Positions 1-8,721 of a stretch of 64,000 nucleotides of DNA are shown here, piece by piece. This DNA comes from Bacteroidota bacterium (GTDB lineage: Bacteria > Bacteroidota > Bacteroidia > Cytophagales > Cytophagaceae). A model generated the notes under the pieces. It had not been told where the DNA came from. It did not search any database and saw only the letters and a program-made list of their open reading frames with translations. Location: contig JAEVZS010000022.1 of NCBI GenBank assembly GCA_023392125.1, forward strand, positions 222,064 to 286,063, in the 5' to 3' direction. The position numbers and the translations under genes are program-made. The first letter of the stretch is position 1; every line of letters begins with the position of its first letter.

Positions 1-448
1 TAAGCTCTGAGCTACGACTAAACACAACTAAGGCACCGGTATTTGTTCCACCCAGAATTTTTGCAGCTTCAATAACCGGCGTGAGATCAAAGCCCGATTT
101 CTTTGATTTTTTCTTCCAGGGCCAGCGTTTAAACAGATTATCATTATTGAAGGCTGTCGTCTTTCCGATAATAACCAGAAACTTCCGGATTTCCTGTTGA
201 AAAAGGATTAATGCCGCAATAACACCGACATTGATAAACTGCCCGAGGATCGATGTAAGGAGATCCATTTTAACAGCTTTTACTACCAGATAGAACAGAT
301 AAATCGAAAGAACACCTAAAAAAATCTTAACAGCAACACTTCCTTTCAGAAGCTTGTACAACTGATAAAGAAGAAGAGTTACCAATAGGATGTCGATAAC
401 ATCTATAGTTGTGATCTCCAGAAACCCTATTTTATATCCTGCTATCAA
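1..448 (-). CDS. cdaA: Diadenylate cyclase CdaA, N-terminal part (cut by window edge)
   Basis: Membrane-bound enzyme that joins two ATP into cyclic di-AMP, a second messenger for osmotic and cell-wall homeostasis. The visible 149 residues hold three hydrophobic segments (including VTLLLYQLYKLL and NVGVIAALILF), the family's FQQEIRKFL stretch, and the beginning of the DisA_N catalytic domain (EAAKILGGTNTGALVVF). The catalytic DGA and RHR motifs lie beyond base 1. I placed the start at TTG 446-448, giving MIAGYKIGFLEI, because the distance to the first helix then fits Bacteroidota homologues as I remember them; no ATG is available. This TTG overlaps the folP stop codon by two bases (TTGA), so the two genes are translationally coupled. 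A folP-cdaA pairing is common in this phylum. Confidence 0.88.
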   Translation of the reverse strand, partial: MIAGYKIGFLEITTIDVIDILLVTLLLYQLYKLLKGSVAVKIFLGVLSIYLFYLVVKAVKMDLLTSILGQFINVGVIAALILFQQEIRKFLVIIGKTTAFNNDNLFKRWPWKKKSKKSGFDLTPVIEAAKILGGTNTGALVVFSRSSEL

Positions 449-1299
449 AAATACAGTTTATTAAAAAGTTTAATTGTCTCAATAGCTTCTCTGACATCAT
501 GCACACGCAGAAAAGCCGCCCCCTGCTGAAGTGCGACCATATTTAGCGCAATAGTGCCCGGCATTGCTTCTTCAGCAGACACATTAAGTGTCTTATAAAT
601 TAAAGATTTTCTGGAAAGACCCGCAAGCACCGGATACTCTAACATACTGAAACCACTCAACTCTTTCAGCAACGAGAAATTCTGATTTATGTTTTTGGCA
701 AACCCAAACCCTGGATCCAGTATTATATCCCTTACCCCTAAATTAGTTAATATTTCCAGTTTTTGTTGAAAATAACGGATCAAATCCAAAATTAAATCTT
801 CATACTCATTAAGATGAATCATTGTCTCCGGACTTCCCCGCATGTGCATAAGCACATAGGCAATATCCAGTGACGCTATTGTTGTAAACATTTCCGGATC
901 AAGATTTCCCCCGGAAATATCATTGATTACCGAAGCTCCGGCTTCAGCAGCTTTTCGGGCAATGCCCGACCGAAAAGTATCTACGGAGAAATAAGCGTCC
1001 GGAAACTCCGAAACCAGTCTTTTTAACGAAGGCACCAGGCGCCCTTCCTCCTCTTGTTCTGAAACTTCCGGTGCTCCCGGCCTTGAGCTATATGCTCCGA
1101 TATCGAGTATAAATGCCCCTTGATCAAGCATCTCTTCCGCTTTCTTAAGTAACGCGAGATCACTGCCAAAGCGACTGCCTGAGTAAAATGAATCAGGCGT
1201 CAGATTAAGAATCCCCATCACTTTCGGACTATCCAGGCAAATCAGATTTCCCCGAAGCCTCAATGCTTTTTTTTCCCAAAAAACCGTATATTTATCCAC
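445..1299 (-). CDS. folP: Dihydropteroate synthase
   Basis: Condenses 6-hydroxymethyl-7,8-dihydropterin pyrophosphate with p-aminobenzoate in cytoplasmic folate synthesis, and is the sulfonamide target. Family signatures are clear: GILNLTPDSF near residue 29, DIGAYSSRPG, NDISGG, DPGFGFAK, GLSRKSLIY and the C-terminal RVHDV. At 284 residues the length is normal. The frame opens at GTG 1299; a TTG about 12 codons later, just before RLRGNLICLDSPKVMG, would be closer to typical homologues and would leave room for a divergent promoter towards the DUF1599 gene. The stop overlaps the cdaA start, so both are probably cotranscribed. Confidence 0.95.
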   Translation of the reverse strand: MDKYTVFWEKKALRLRGNLICLDSPKVMGILNLTPDSFYSGSRFGSDLALLKKAEEMLDQGAFILDIGAYSSRPGAPEVSEQEEEGRLVPSLKRLVSEFPDAYFSVDTFRSGIARKAAEAGASVINDISGGNLDPEMFTTIASLDIAYVLMHMRGSPETMIHLNEYEDLILDLIRYFQQKLEILTNLGVRDIILDPGFGFAKNINQNFSLLKELSGFSMLEYPVLAGLSRKSLIYKTLNVSAEEAMPGTIALNMVALQQGAAFLRVHDVREAIETIKLFNKLYF

Positions 1300-1337
1300 T
1301 CCGAAAGCAAAATTTTAAAAACGAAACGATTACAATT

Positions 1338-1880
1338 TTGATTAATACAACTGCAACCGAATATAAGGAGGTTATCAGTCTTTGTAAAGATATTTTTATC
1401 AAGAAAACAAAGGATTATGGCACTGCATGGCGGATTCTTCGTTTACCGTCAATAACTGACCAGATTTTTATCAAAGCTCAGCGTATTCGTTCTATTCAGG
1501 AAAAAGGCACCCAGAAAGTTGCTGACGATATCCGATCAGAATTTATCGGGATTGTCAATTACAGCATTATAGCTCTGATACAATTACAATTACAGGCACA
1601 GGACAACCAGAACATGGATCTTGATCCGGAGCAAGTTGAAAAGCTATACAATCAGGAAGTTGACACGACCATACAGCTTCTGTTAAATAAAAATCATGAT
1701 TATGGAGAAGCCTGGCGGGAAATGCGTGTCAGCTCTATCACCGATATCATACTGATGAAGCTTTTCCGTGTAAAACAGATAGAAGATAATTCTGGTAAAA
1801 CAGTCATTTCCGAAGGTGTAGATGCCAACTACCGCGACATGATCAACTATGCCGTATTTTGTCTCATAAAACTTAAGTAA
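1338..1880 (+). CDS. DUF1599 (Nmad1-type) double-domain protein
   Basis: Small cytoplasmic protein made of two copies of the same module. Each copy has a Y-x-E/Q-V N-terminal helix and the motif KTKDYGTAWR...SITDQIFIK (copy 1) or KNHDYGEAWR...SITDIILMK (copy 2), followed by a charged helix and an FxGI/YRDMINY segment. This is DUF1599, also called nucleotide modification-associated domain 1. The biochemical role is unknown; the conserved DYG(T/E)AWR probably marks a binding site. The frame is open back to ATG 1263, but that would overlap the divergent folP start. TTG 1338 (MINTTATEYKEV) fits family N-termini better, and an ATT one codon earlier is also possible. It sits just ahead of the DoxX gene (9 bases). 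Confidence 0.85.
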   Translation: MINTTATEYKEVISLCKDIFIKKTKDYGTAWRILRLPSITDQIFIKAQRIRSIQEKGTQKVADDIRSEFIGIVNYSIIALIQLQLQAQDNQNMDLDPEQVEKLYNQEVDTTIQLLLNKNHDYGEAWREMRVSSITDIILMKLFRVKQIEDNSGKTVISEGVDANYRDMINYAVFCLIKLK

Positions 1881-1889
1881 AGAACTTCA

Positions 1890-3002
1890 ATGCGTGTACT
1901 TCTACAGATATTCAGATTCGTTGTCGGACTGCTTTTTATTTTTTCCGGTCTGATTAAACTTAATGACCCTTATGGATTTTCATATAAGCTGACCGAATAT
2001 TTTGAAGTTTTTGCAGCGGATTTTGGTTCATTTTTCCATTTCTTTACTCCAATAGCCCTTGAGCTGGCATTTATTATATGTGTAAGTGAAATTGTTCTTG
2101 GAGTTGCAGTTCTTTTGTTCTACCGTATGGTTCCGGTAACCTGGCTGCTGCTTCTGATGATTGTATTTTTTACTTTCCTGACATTCTACTCTGCATATTT
2201 CGACAAAGTAAAGGAATGTGGATGCTTTGGTGATTTTATTCGCCTTACTCCCTGGCAGTCCTTCTGGAAAGATATTATTCTTTTTGTTCTGATTTCCTTT
2301 TTGTTCGCCAGGCGACACGATTTAAAAGGTAATTTCAATAACCTTAAAGGCGATATATTCGTATCGATATCAGCATTAATTGTAATGTATGCAGGTTTTC
2401 ACAGCATTGCCCATTTGCCATTTATTGACTGGCTTCCCTATGCCGTGGGAAAAAGCATACCGCAACAAATGAAACCGGAAGAAGAGCCAATGTTTGTATA
2501 CATTCTAGAAAAAGACGGACAAAGAGTTGAAATGAATAACTACCCGACAGACCCTTCCTATAAGTATATAAGCTATCGGGTCCTTAATCCGGAAAAGAGT
2601 CAGCCCAAAATAATGGACTATCAGATATGGAACGATGAAGGAGATTATACAGACTCCAGCCTTATCGGCAAAGTCCTTCTCATCATCCTCAAAAATACCG
2701 ACAAAGCCCTGAATGATGGGAAATCAAGAAAGAATGCGGAGATACTCGCTCATGAGCTTCCTGCAATTGAACAGACCAATATCAGGCCAATGATTATTTC
2801 ATCTTCATCTCCTGAAAGCATTGAAAACTTCAGACACGAAACCCAACTGGCAGCTCCGTATTATTATATGGATGATACACAAATCAAAACAATGATCCGT
2901 GCCAATTTTGGATTACTTCTTTTAGAGAATGGTGTAATCAAAGGGAAGTGGCATCAGAATGACCTTCCGGATACAGATCAACTTACTAGTTTGCTGAATT
3001 AA
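1890..3002 (+). CDS. DoxX/MauE-like membrane protein (BT_3928-type)
   Basis: Inner-membrane protein of 370 residues. The first ~150 residues hold four hydrophobic helices in a DoxX/MauE-like arrangement: a first helix with FSGLIKLNDPYGFSYKL, then a loop with the paired cysteines KECGCFGDF followed by LTPWQSFWKD. A fifth helix lies around residue 155. The last ~190 residues are soluble and somewhat thioredoxin-like in pattern, without a CxxC. The vicinal CxC in the loop suggests redox chemistry or quinone-linked electron transfer, as proposed for MauE and DoxX relatives; the substrate is unknown. It is spaced 9 bases after the DUF1599 gene and 7 before the permease, so the three are probably cotranscribed. 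Confidence 0.85.
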   Translation: MRVLLQIFRFVVGLLFIFSGLIKLNDPYGFSYKLTEYFEVFAADFGSFFHFFTPIALELAFIICVSEIVLGVAVLLFYRMVPVTWLLLLMIVFFTFLTFYSAYFDKVKECGCFGDFIRLTPWQSFWKDIILFVLISFLFARRHDLKGNFNNLKGDIFVSISALIVMYAGFHSIAHLPFIDWLPYAVGKSIPQQMKPEEEPMFVYILEKDGQRVEMNNYPTDPSYKYISYRVLNPEKSQPKIMDYQIWNDEGDYTDSSLIGKVLLIILKNTDKALNDGKSRKNAEILAHELPAIEQTNIRPMIISSSSPESIENFRHETQLAAPYYYMDDTQIKTMIRANFGLLLLENGVIKGKWHQNDLPDTDQLTSLLN

Positions 3003-3009
3003 GGATAGT

Positions 3010-4062
3010 ATGCTTACTTATATAATAAAAAGACTTTTCTACGGTTTTCTGGTCCTGATCGGAGTTGTAGTAATTGTATTTTTCCTTTTCAATGTATTGC
3101 CAGGCGACCCGGTAGCAATGATGTCTGGGCAGAGAACGGATGTTGCTACCCGGGAAACAATCAGTAAAGATCTGGGGCTTGACAAACCCCTGCCAGAACA
3201 ACTTCTGATGTATCTGAAAGATCTCTCCCCGCTTTCTTCACATGCTGATACTCCTGACAATCAAAAAAAGTATGATTATGTCAAGCTATTCAGCATAGAC
3301 GATAATGCATATGTATTAAAATGGCCCTACCTTCGCAGATCTTTTCAAACGAATAAGAAAGTCAGTGAGATTATAGCTGACAATATGGAAAGCACATTCT
3401 GGCTGGCCTTTTCAGCCATGGCCTTTGCTACTTTTTTCGGAATTGCACTGGGTGTCATTTCATCTCTGAAACAGAACTCTCTTCTCGATCATACAATTAT
3501 AACACTAAGTGTCGCAGGAATATCTGCTCCATCGTTTGTCCTTGCCGCAGTCGTTGCCATGATATTCGGATTCTATCTGAGCGAATATACCGGCCTGAAC
3601 CTGACCGGTCAGTTATGGGAAACCGATTTACATGGCCGCCGGCTTATGCTCAAAAACCTTATACTTCCCGCATTTACACTGGGACTGCGACCATTAAGCA
3701 TCATCGTTCAGCTAACCAGAAGCTCTATGCTCGAAGTGCTAAGCCAGGACTATATCAGAACTGCCAGAGCAAAAGGCCTGAGGGATAAGATCATTATCAT
3801 GAAGCATGCGCTCAAAAATGCGCTCAATCCTGTTATTACAGCTGTCAGCGGCTGGCTGGCATCGCTTATGGCCGGGGCATTTTTTGTTGAATATATCTTT
3901 GACTGGAAGGGTCTTGGCTCCATAACAATTGCAGCTGTTTATCAGCTGGATTTTCCTGTTGTAATGGGTTCTACCCTGTTTGTCGGAGTTGTCTTTATTC
4001 TTATCAATATATTTGTTGATATTCTCTATGCATTGATTGACCCGAGAGTCCGTTTGCAATAA
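3010..4062 (+). CDS. ABC transporter permease, DppB/OppB type
   Basis: Inner-membrane permease subunit of an oligopeptide/dipeptide ABC importer, 350 residues. The N-terminal TIIKRLFYGFLVLIGV-like helix, the VFFLFNVLPGDPV motif, the TRETISKDLGLDKPLPEQ segment and the C-terminal BPD_transp_1 domain are typical. The coupling-helix EAA motif is DYIRTARAKGLRDKIIIMKHALKNA-like, around residues 245-268. Compared with E. coli DppB it has an insertion of roughly 40 residues in the first periplasmic loop (around residues 75-115), which is common in Bacteroidota. No partner permease, ATPase or binding protein is nearby, so it must work with subunits encoded elsewhere. Confidence 0.92.
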   Translation: MLTYIIKRLFYGFLVLIGVVVIVFFLFNVLPGDPVAMMSGQRTDVATRETISKDLGLDKPLPEQLLMYLKDLSPLSSHADTPDNQKKYDYVKLFSIDDNAYVLKWPYLRRSFQTNKKVSEIIADNMESTFWLAFSAMAFATFFGIALGVISSLKQNSLLDHTIITLSVAGISAPSFVLAAVVAMIFGFYLSEYTGLNLTGQLWETDLHGRRLMLKNLILPAFTLGLRPLSIIVQLTRSSMLEVLSQDYIRTARAKGLRDKIIIMKHALKNALNPVITAVSGWLASLMAGAFFVEYIFDWKGLGSITIAAVYQLDFPVVMGSTLFVGVVFILINIFVDILYALIDPRVRLQ

Positions 4063-4084
4063 CTCTATTGACTTCCGATATTTT

Positions 4085-4597
4085 ATGTTATTATTCTTAA
4101 TCGGCATGCCTGGTTGCGGCAAATCTACTTTGTCAGAATTCCTCTCCGGAAAACTTAATCTGAAAAGAATAGATCTTGATGAAGAAATTGTAAGCTTTGA
4201 GAAAAAAAGCATAGAGGACATATTTCGCGATAATGGAGAAGAATATTTCCGGGAAATCGAACGGCAAATGGTAGAGAAAGTCTGTAAACTTGAGAATGCA
4301 ATAATATCTACCGGAGGCGGTGCTCCATGTTTCCACAACAATATGGAAACCATGAATAAGGCCGGTATAACAGTCTTTCTAAATGTCCCGGTTCATACTC
4401 TCGTAACACGAATGCATGCTCATGATGCGAACAGACCGATGCTAAACGGGAAGTCTGCTGAAGAGCTAACAGATTTTCTGGAGCAGAAACTGAGGGAACG
4501 ATTTACTTTCTATCAAAAAGCTGCGCTGATACTCAATGGTGAAAATATTCACGGTGATGAAATTATTGCTGCCCTAAGAAGACACGGTTTGATCTGA
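4085..4597 (+). CDS. aroK: Shikimate kinase
   Basis: Phosphorylates shikimate with ATP in the pathway to chorismate and aromatic amino acids. The 170-residue protein has the P-loop GMPGCGKST at residues 7-15, the shikimate-binding D-x-D/E motif (IDLDEEI, around residue 35), the EYFREIE segment, the STGGGAP loop near residue 77 and a lid region with NRPML. The frame extends to 4037 inside the permease gene, but ATG 4085 gives MLLFLIGMPGCGKST, the normal length and N-terminus. It lies 22 bases after the permease stop and is the last gene before a convergent neighbour. Confidence 0.95.
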   Translation: MLLFLIGMPGCGKSTLSEFLSGKLNLKRIDLDEEIVSFEKKSIEDIFRDNGEEYFREIERQMVEKVCKLENAIISTGGGAPCFHNNMETMNKAGITVFLNVPVHTLVTRMHAHDANRPMLNGKSAEELTDFLEQKLRERFTFYQKAALILNGENIHGDEIIAALRRHGLI

Positions 4598-4618
4598 CCA
4601 GAACATCATTCAGAAGAA

Positions 4619-5518
4619 TCAGTTTTTAAATACTTTATATAATTTCCCCTCAATGCTTATATAATACACGCCTTTGGGCAAATGCACCATATTTATCTCA
4701 CTTCCATTTGCCGAAAGTCTCACCAGCCCTCTTTTGTTAACCACTTCATAGTTGGCTTTGCGCGAAAGGGTAACTACGTCGTGTACATTTACAGGGTAGA
4801 AAGTTATGCTGTCTCCTGCAAATTGTTTCTTTACGAAGCGATCTTCCTTACCTGCAAAAAGACAGACATATTCACCCGGCATCAGGTCCTGTACATAGAT
4901 ACTTTGGGATTTCCCTTTTAAAATCTCGGTTCCTGAAGTATCCTTAATAACATATTTTACTTTGCCCGAAAAGAACAGAGAATCTCTGACAGTATGGGGG
5001 TACATAAATATCTGCTCTTCGAATGTGGCTTTCAAACGTTTCGCGATCTTATATATATCAGCTTTCGCCTCAAGAACCAGCCCATTTTCATCAATCAGAA
5101 ACGTTGCCGGAATAGCCTCCACATTATACAATTTTCCTATACTGTTGTCCCAGCCTTTAAGATCTGATCCATGAAAAGGCCATACCAATCCATCATTCCG
5201 GATCGCTTTCTCCCAGGCTTCTTTTTTTGTATCAAGGGAAATACTGAATATCTCAAATCCATATTCATTGTATCGGTGATATAGGTCAACAAGTTCCGGA
5301 TTGGCCATACGACAAGGCAGACACCAGGATGCCCAGAAATCCAGAAGGACCATTCTTCCCCTTAAATCACTTAATTTAATCTTTTTCCCGGAAGGATCTG
5401 TAATTTCAAAATCAGGTGCATAGCTTCCCTTTTTTATTCCTGCCTGGGCCAAAACAATGCTTCCCGATCTCCCGGCAAATATGATCAGGATAAGAATAAT
5501 AATTTTGTTAAAGTGCAC
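4619..5518 (-). CDS. TlpA-type thioredoxin with possible T9SS sorting domain
   Basis: Exported thiol-disulfide oxidoreductase. A signal peptide (MHFNKIIILILIIFAGRSG, ending near VLAQA) precedes an AhpC/TlpA thioredoxin fold at about residues 30-165, with active site FWASWCLPC near residues 70-73 and the cis-proline loop EAIPATFLID. The last ~130 residues are beta-rich; the end (NKRGLVRLSANGSEI, then LPKGVYYISIEGKLYKVFKN) has the layout of a short T9SS type A sorting domain, which would place the enzyme on the cell surface or outside the cell. This is unusual, since most TlpA relatives stay in the periplasm. The start is GTG 5518. It follows the porin gene by 66 bases on the same strand and may share its transcript. 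Confidence 0.82.
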   Translation of the reverse strand: MHFNKIIILILIIFAGRSGSIVLAQAGIKKGSYAPDFEITDPSGKKIKLSDLRGRMVLLDFWASWCLPCRMANPELVDLYHRYNEYGFEIFSISLDTKKEAWEKAIRNDGLVWPFHGSDLKGWDNSIGKLYNVEAIPATFLIDENGLVLEAKADIYKIAKRLKATFEEQIFMYPHTVRDSLFFSGKVKYVIKDTSGTEILKGKSQSIYVQDLMPGEYVCLFAGKEDRFVKKQFAGDSITFYPVNVHDVVTLSRKANYEVVNKRGLVRLSANGSEINMVHLPKGVYYISIEGKLYKVFKN

Positions 5519-5584
5519 GCTGTATACTAGTGTTAAATAAACTACAACAATTTATCTAATAAATCTGAATAATAAAAGCATGCG

Positions 5585-7156
5585 CTAAAAGTGTGAACCG
5601 ATCGTCAAAACAAAAGCAGTGTTTCTCATACTAAGGTGCGCTACCGGAGATGGGCCCATAGGATTGCTGTATGGGACATTAATCGAGCCTGATCGCGAGT
5701 GATTTAGAGCCATATCCAGATAAAAAGTCGGCCATTTTACTCCAAAGCCAACCGTATAAACCTTTGTGGCTGTATTCAGCTCATCCAGATTTTTCAAAGG
5801 ATTGGAATATAGTGCGAAGCCCGCCCTATAGCGAAATATATTACTTCTTATTTCTCCGCCAACACGGTAATTTACAGCACCTTTGTAGTTATTCTTGATA
5901 AAACGGTTGTCCGCGTTATATATATTGCGGTTCACCTTATCCGACAGGCTCAGCATCTGGTAAGGTAAATACTCAAGATCGGCAGATACAAAACCGCTTT
6001 TACCTAAAAACCAAGCCAACCCGCCTCTTAATATAGCCGGAGTGGTTATCCGGTAGCTATAATCCAGAGGAACTGTACTCAGTTCAGATGTTCCGGGGCT
6101 ATAACCGGCAAACGGCACTTCATAGGCCGGATTAAATACTGCCCGTAATGTATAAGCATAATTTTGCTTCAGAAAATAGGCCGTAGGTGTCTGAAGAGAA
6201 AAACCAATCCGGAGCGCTTCCACCGGCCGTGCAATAAAGCCAATTTTGAAGTTAAAGCCGGTTCCTGTTGTCTTGATTATTTCACTAAAGGTTATTTCCT
6301 CAACCGAACTTGACTGATCCAGCTTCTCATAATAGTCTTTAGTCAGATGGTGACGAACAGAAACGATTCCCAAAGATGCCCCGAAGTAGTATTTGTCTGA
6401 CACATTGGCTCCATAGGCGATATCAAATTGATTCTGAGCTCCCCGGGTGGTTATCAGCTGTTCCTGATAGACCTCTTCCGGCAGCACATTGGCCGGATAA
6501 AATATTCCATCATTCCCGAGAAGAGAATCGACCGGGTTATAGAAATATGGATAATAGTCATAATCAGGCTCAACGATCAACGACTGATATATCAGCTCTT
6601 CAAGTGAATAAAGGCTATTTACATCAATATCATCCAGATCTTCGGGGTAATACCCGGAGTTCTGCAATAAATTAGTAAAATACTGATTTATATAGCTCTG
6701 ATTGTTATAGCCTGAATAAAAGATCTGATTCTGGAAGTTGTTAATCCGGTTGTAGGTAATAGCAAAGGTTCCTCCCCGAAAATCCCCCGGTTCAATATCA
6801 TCTTTGGCACCACAGAAAGCAATTCCAAAATTTGGGAAGAACATATAGCCGCGACTGTCTCTGTCTTCATTGCCGAAATAGCCTGATCTTGAACCTGCAA
6901 ATCCGATCCCGAGTGATCCGGCAGCCTCTGAACTTCGATACGCTCCCAACCCCGCCGGATTAAGGCTGCCCATTGATAAATCTGCCCCTAAAGCAGTGCC
7001 AGCTCCTGCAAAGCCCTGAAATCGGGCGGAACCACCTAATGAACTACCAGAAAAAGTGGATGCATATTCAAGCATGCTCTGAGCGCCGGATATTCCGGCG
7101 CTTAAAAGCATTATAAAACATGCAGTGCTTCTGAGAAACCAATTATTCATAAACAA
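5585..7156 (-). CDS. OmpP1/FadL-like outer-membrane beta-barrel protein
   Basis: Outer-membrane protein of 523 residues with a signal peptide (cut near ISGAQS). The mature N-terminus, MLEYASTFSGSSLGGSARF followed by QGFAGAGTALGADLSMGSLNPAGL, is the signature region of the Bacteroidota OmpP1/FadL/TodX family: an S-x-L-x-N-PAGL motif preceding the barrel. Alternating aromatic strands follow to the terminal LTIGSHF, whose final aromatic residue fits insertion by BamA. FadL relatives transport long-chain fatty acids or other hydrophobic molecules; in this phylum they are often labelled hemin receptor-like without evidence. The substrate is therefore unknown. It lies 46 bases downstream of the lipoprotein gene. 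Confidence 0.85.
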   Translation of the reverse strand: MFMNNWFLRSTACFIMLLSAGISGAQSMLEYASTFSGSSLGGSARFQGFAGAGTALGADLSMGSLNPAGLGAYRSSEAAGSLGIGFAGSRSGYFGNEDRDSRGYMFFPNFGIAFCGAKDDIEPGDFRGGTFAITYNRINNFQNQIFYSGYNNQSYINQYFTNLLQNSGYYPEDLDDIDVNSLYSLEELIYQSLIVEPDYDYYPYFYNPVDSLLGNDGIFYPANVLPEEVYQEQLITTRGAQNQFDIAYGANVSDKYYFGASLGIVSVRHHLTKDYYEKLDQSSSVEEITFSEIIKTTGTGFNFKIGFIARPVEALRIGFSLQTPTAYFLKQNYAYTLRAVFNPAYEVPFAGYSPGTSELSTVPLDYSYRITTPAILRGGLAWFLGKSGFVSADLEYLPYQMLSLSDKVNRNIYNADNRFIKNNYKGAVNYRVGGEIRSNIFRYRAGFALYSNPLKNLDELNTATKVYTVGFGVKWPTFYLDMALNHSRSGSINVPYSNPMGPSPVAHLSMRNTAFVLTIGSHF

Positions 7157-7202
7157 TATAATTCCAATAAAAATATCCGATACTCACTCTGCTATCCGGA
7201 CC

Positions 7203-8573
7203 TTACCGCGCACTTCCGCCAACTCCCCCTCTCGGAGAAGAGGATCTTGACGGAGAAGATGACGGAGCTCCGGACGATCCTGAAGATCTGCCCGGACTAT
7301 GAGAAGGTGCAGACCTGTAAGTAGGGCTGGACGCAGGCTGCTGCCTCTGCTGACCACCAGAATAGTTTGAACTGTTATTGCTCCGCTGATTCCCGGAATT
7401 ATTCGATGGTGAACCATAACCTGGAGGTGGCGTTGCTCTATTCTGATTTTGAGAATTTGACGGTGAACTGTAACCGGGCGCCGGAGTTGTTCTGTTCTGA
7501 TTCTGAGAGTTCGATGGCGAACCATAACCAGGCGGCGGAGTTCTATTCTGATTCTGCGGGTTTGTATTCACCCTGTTGCCAGATCCCTGATTCCCGGAGT
7601 TAGTCCCGTTAGAATAATTGGCAGGTGTTCTGGCATTCTGATTATACGAGTTATTCGTAGTCGTCCTTCTGTTAGAGTTATTGGTCGCACCTGAGCGTCC
7701 GCCAGTTCCTGAATTACCGCCAGGGCCATTGTTAACAGCCGATCCGACCGAAGTCCTGGGCTGATTCACAGGTTTAGGCCTCGTTGTGGTATTGTTGTTA
7801 TTATTCCCGGACGAATATGAGTTACTGTATCTGTTTTGATAATACCCGTTATAAAAGCCATTGTAATAACCATGATAGTAGGCAGAGCTGGAGTACCCCC
7901 AATGGCCGTAACCGAAAGGATCCATATATGGGTTATATCCGTAATAGCGGGTATGATACGGATTATGCCAATACGGCCTGTAGAAGGGATCATAGCTATA
8001 CATATACCCCATTCTCATGTACGGAGAGGTATAAAAAGAATTATAACCATAGTATGAGTTCCAGCCCCAGCCGGTTCCAAACCCGAAGGAAACGCCCACT
8101 CTTGATCCTCCGCCCCAGCCCCATGGATCATAATAAGATCCGATATTCATAAAACCGGTGCCACAGGAATAGCACCAGTCTGAGCGTCTGTCAAAACGAT
8201 CAGAAAACTCATTGTAGTTATTCGTAATATATGTATTGCCACCGGTTGTGGTCGTAGCCTGCCCGGTCGATTCTTTTCTCGTATAGGCAGAATAGTCTAC
8301 ATATCTGTCTTCCGATTCAGCCGGTTCAGATGAGTATGAGCTGCCGCCCTGGTAATACTCACTTTTCTGATAGTTATTGTTATTCCCGGTCTGGTACGAT
8401 GGCTGCTCATTCTGCAGGTCTTTTCGAAGTTCCTGCTCATACAAAACTTTCTGGCGATCTTTCGATGAAAAATACAGATCGTCATACTCTCCCTGCTGCG
8501 CATACTGATCCTGCGCACATGAAAGAAGCCCAGCCAGTGGAGCTATGCTTAAAAACTGCAGTATTTTTTTCAT
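7203..8573 (-). CDS. Tyr/Asn/Gly/Ser-rich lipoprotein with tandem repeats
   Basis: Surface or periplasmic lipoprotein of 456 residues. The signal peptide MKKILQFLSIAPLAGLLSC ends in lipobox LLSC. Residues ~20-130 are Q/N/Y-rich and charged; ~145-260 are strikingly Tyr/Gly/Trp-rich (YYDPWGWGGG, YYGYNPYMDPFGYGHWGY); the rest is Asn/Ser/Pro low complexity with three 18-residue tandem repeats. Such composition suggests a disordered or self-associating surface polymer, but no function is recognised. I chose ATG 8573 because AAAGGG precedes it and the signal peptide begins there; the open frame continues upstream into proS and is spurious. TACATTTG (8593-8600, minus) is a possible -7 element. Confidence 0.75.
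   Translation of the reverse strand: MKKILQFLSIAPLAGLLSCAQDQYAQQGEYDDLYFSSKDRQKVLYEQELRKDLQNEQPSYQTGNNNNYQKSEYYQGGSSYSSEPAESEDRYVDYSAYTRKESTGQATTTTGGNTYITNNYNEFSDRFDRRSDWCYSCGTGFMNIGSYYDPWGWGGGSRVGVSFGFGTGWGWNSYYGYNSFYTSPYMRMGYMYSYDPFYRPYWHNPYHTRYYGYNPYMDPFGYGHWGYSSSAYYHGYYNGFYNGYYQNRYSNSYSSGNNNNNTTTRPKPVNQPRTSVGSAVNNGPGGNSGTGGRSGATNNSNRRTTTNNSYNQNARTPANYSNGTNSGNQGSGNRVNTNPQNQNRTPPPGYGSPSNSQNQNRTTPAPGYSSPSNSQNQNRATPPPGYGSPSNNSGNQRSNNSSNYSGGQQRQQPASSPTYRSAPSHSPGRSSGSSGAPSSSPSRSSSPRGGVGGSAR
7402..7560 (-). repeat. Three in-frame 54-bp tandem repeats in the lipoprotein gene
   Basis: Three diverged copies of a 54-bp unit encode SQNQNRTTPAPGYSSPSN and close variants (PPPGYGSPS in the other two). 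Copies meet near 7455/7456 and 7509/7510. They are in frame and coding, so length changes through slippage or recombination would not break the gene. Confidence 0.85.
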
Positions 8574-8674
8574 AAGACGCCCTTTCATATCCCAAATGTA
8601 AAACGCAATTTGGAACTTTATATTTAATTTTTTAAAATCTTTTACATTACAACACACAAACCAATATCTTTGCT

Positions 8675-8682
8675 TATTGTAT
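8675..8682 (+). promoter_or_regulatory. Likely -7 promoter element for proS
   Basis: TATCTTTG matches the Bacteroidota housekeeping -7 consensus TAnnTTTG and lies 40 bases before the proS ATG. No good -33 TTG was found at the right distance. Confidence 0.5.
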
Positions 8683-8721
8683 ACACAAAACTTATACCAG
8701 AAATAATACAAGTACAAGCCC

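Noticed and set aside
3739..4353. Minus-strand open frame of 204 codons across the permease and aroK
   Set aside because: It is antisense to two well-supported genes and shows no protein-like pattern.
7402..7560. Short tandem repeats as a possible CRISPR array
   Set aside because: Repeats are contiguous with no spacers, are in frame and encode Pro/Gly/Asn peptides.
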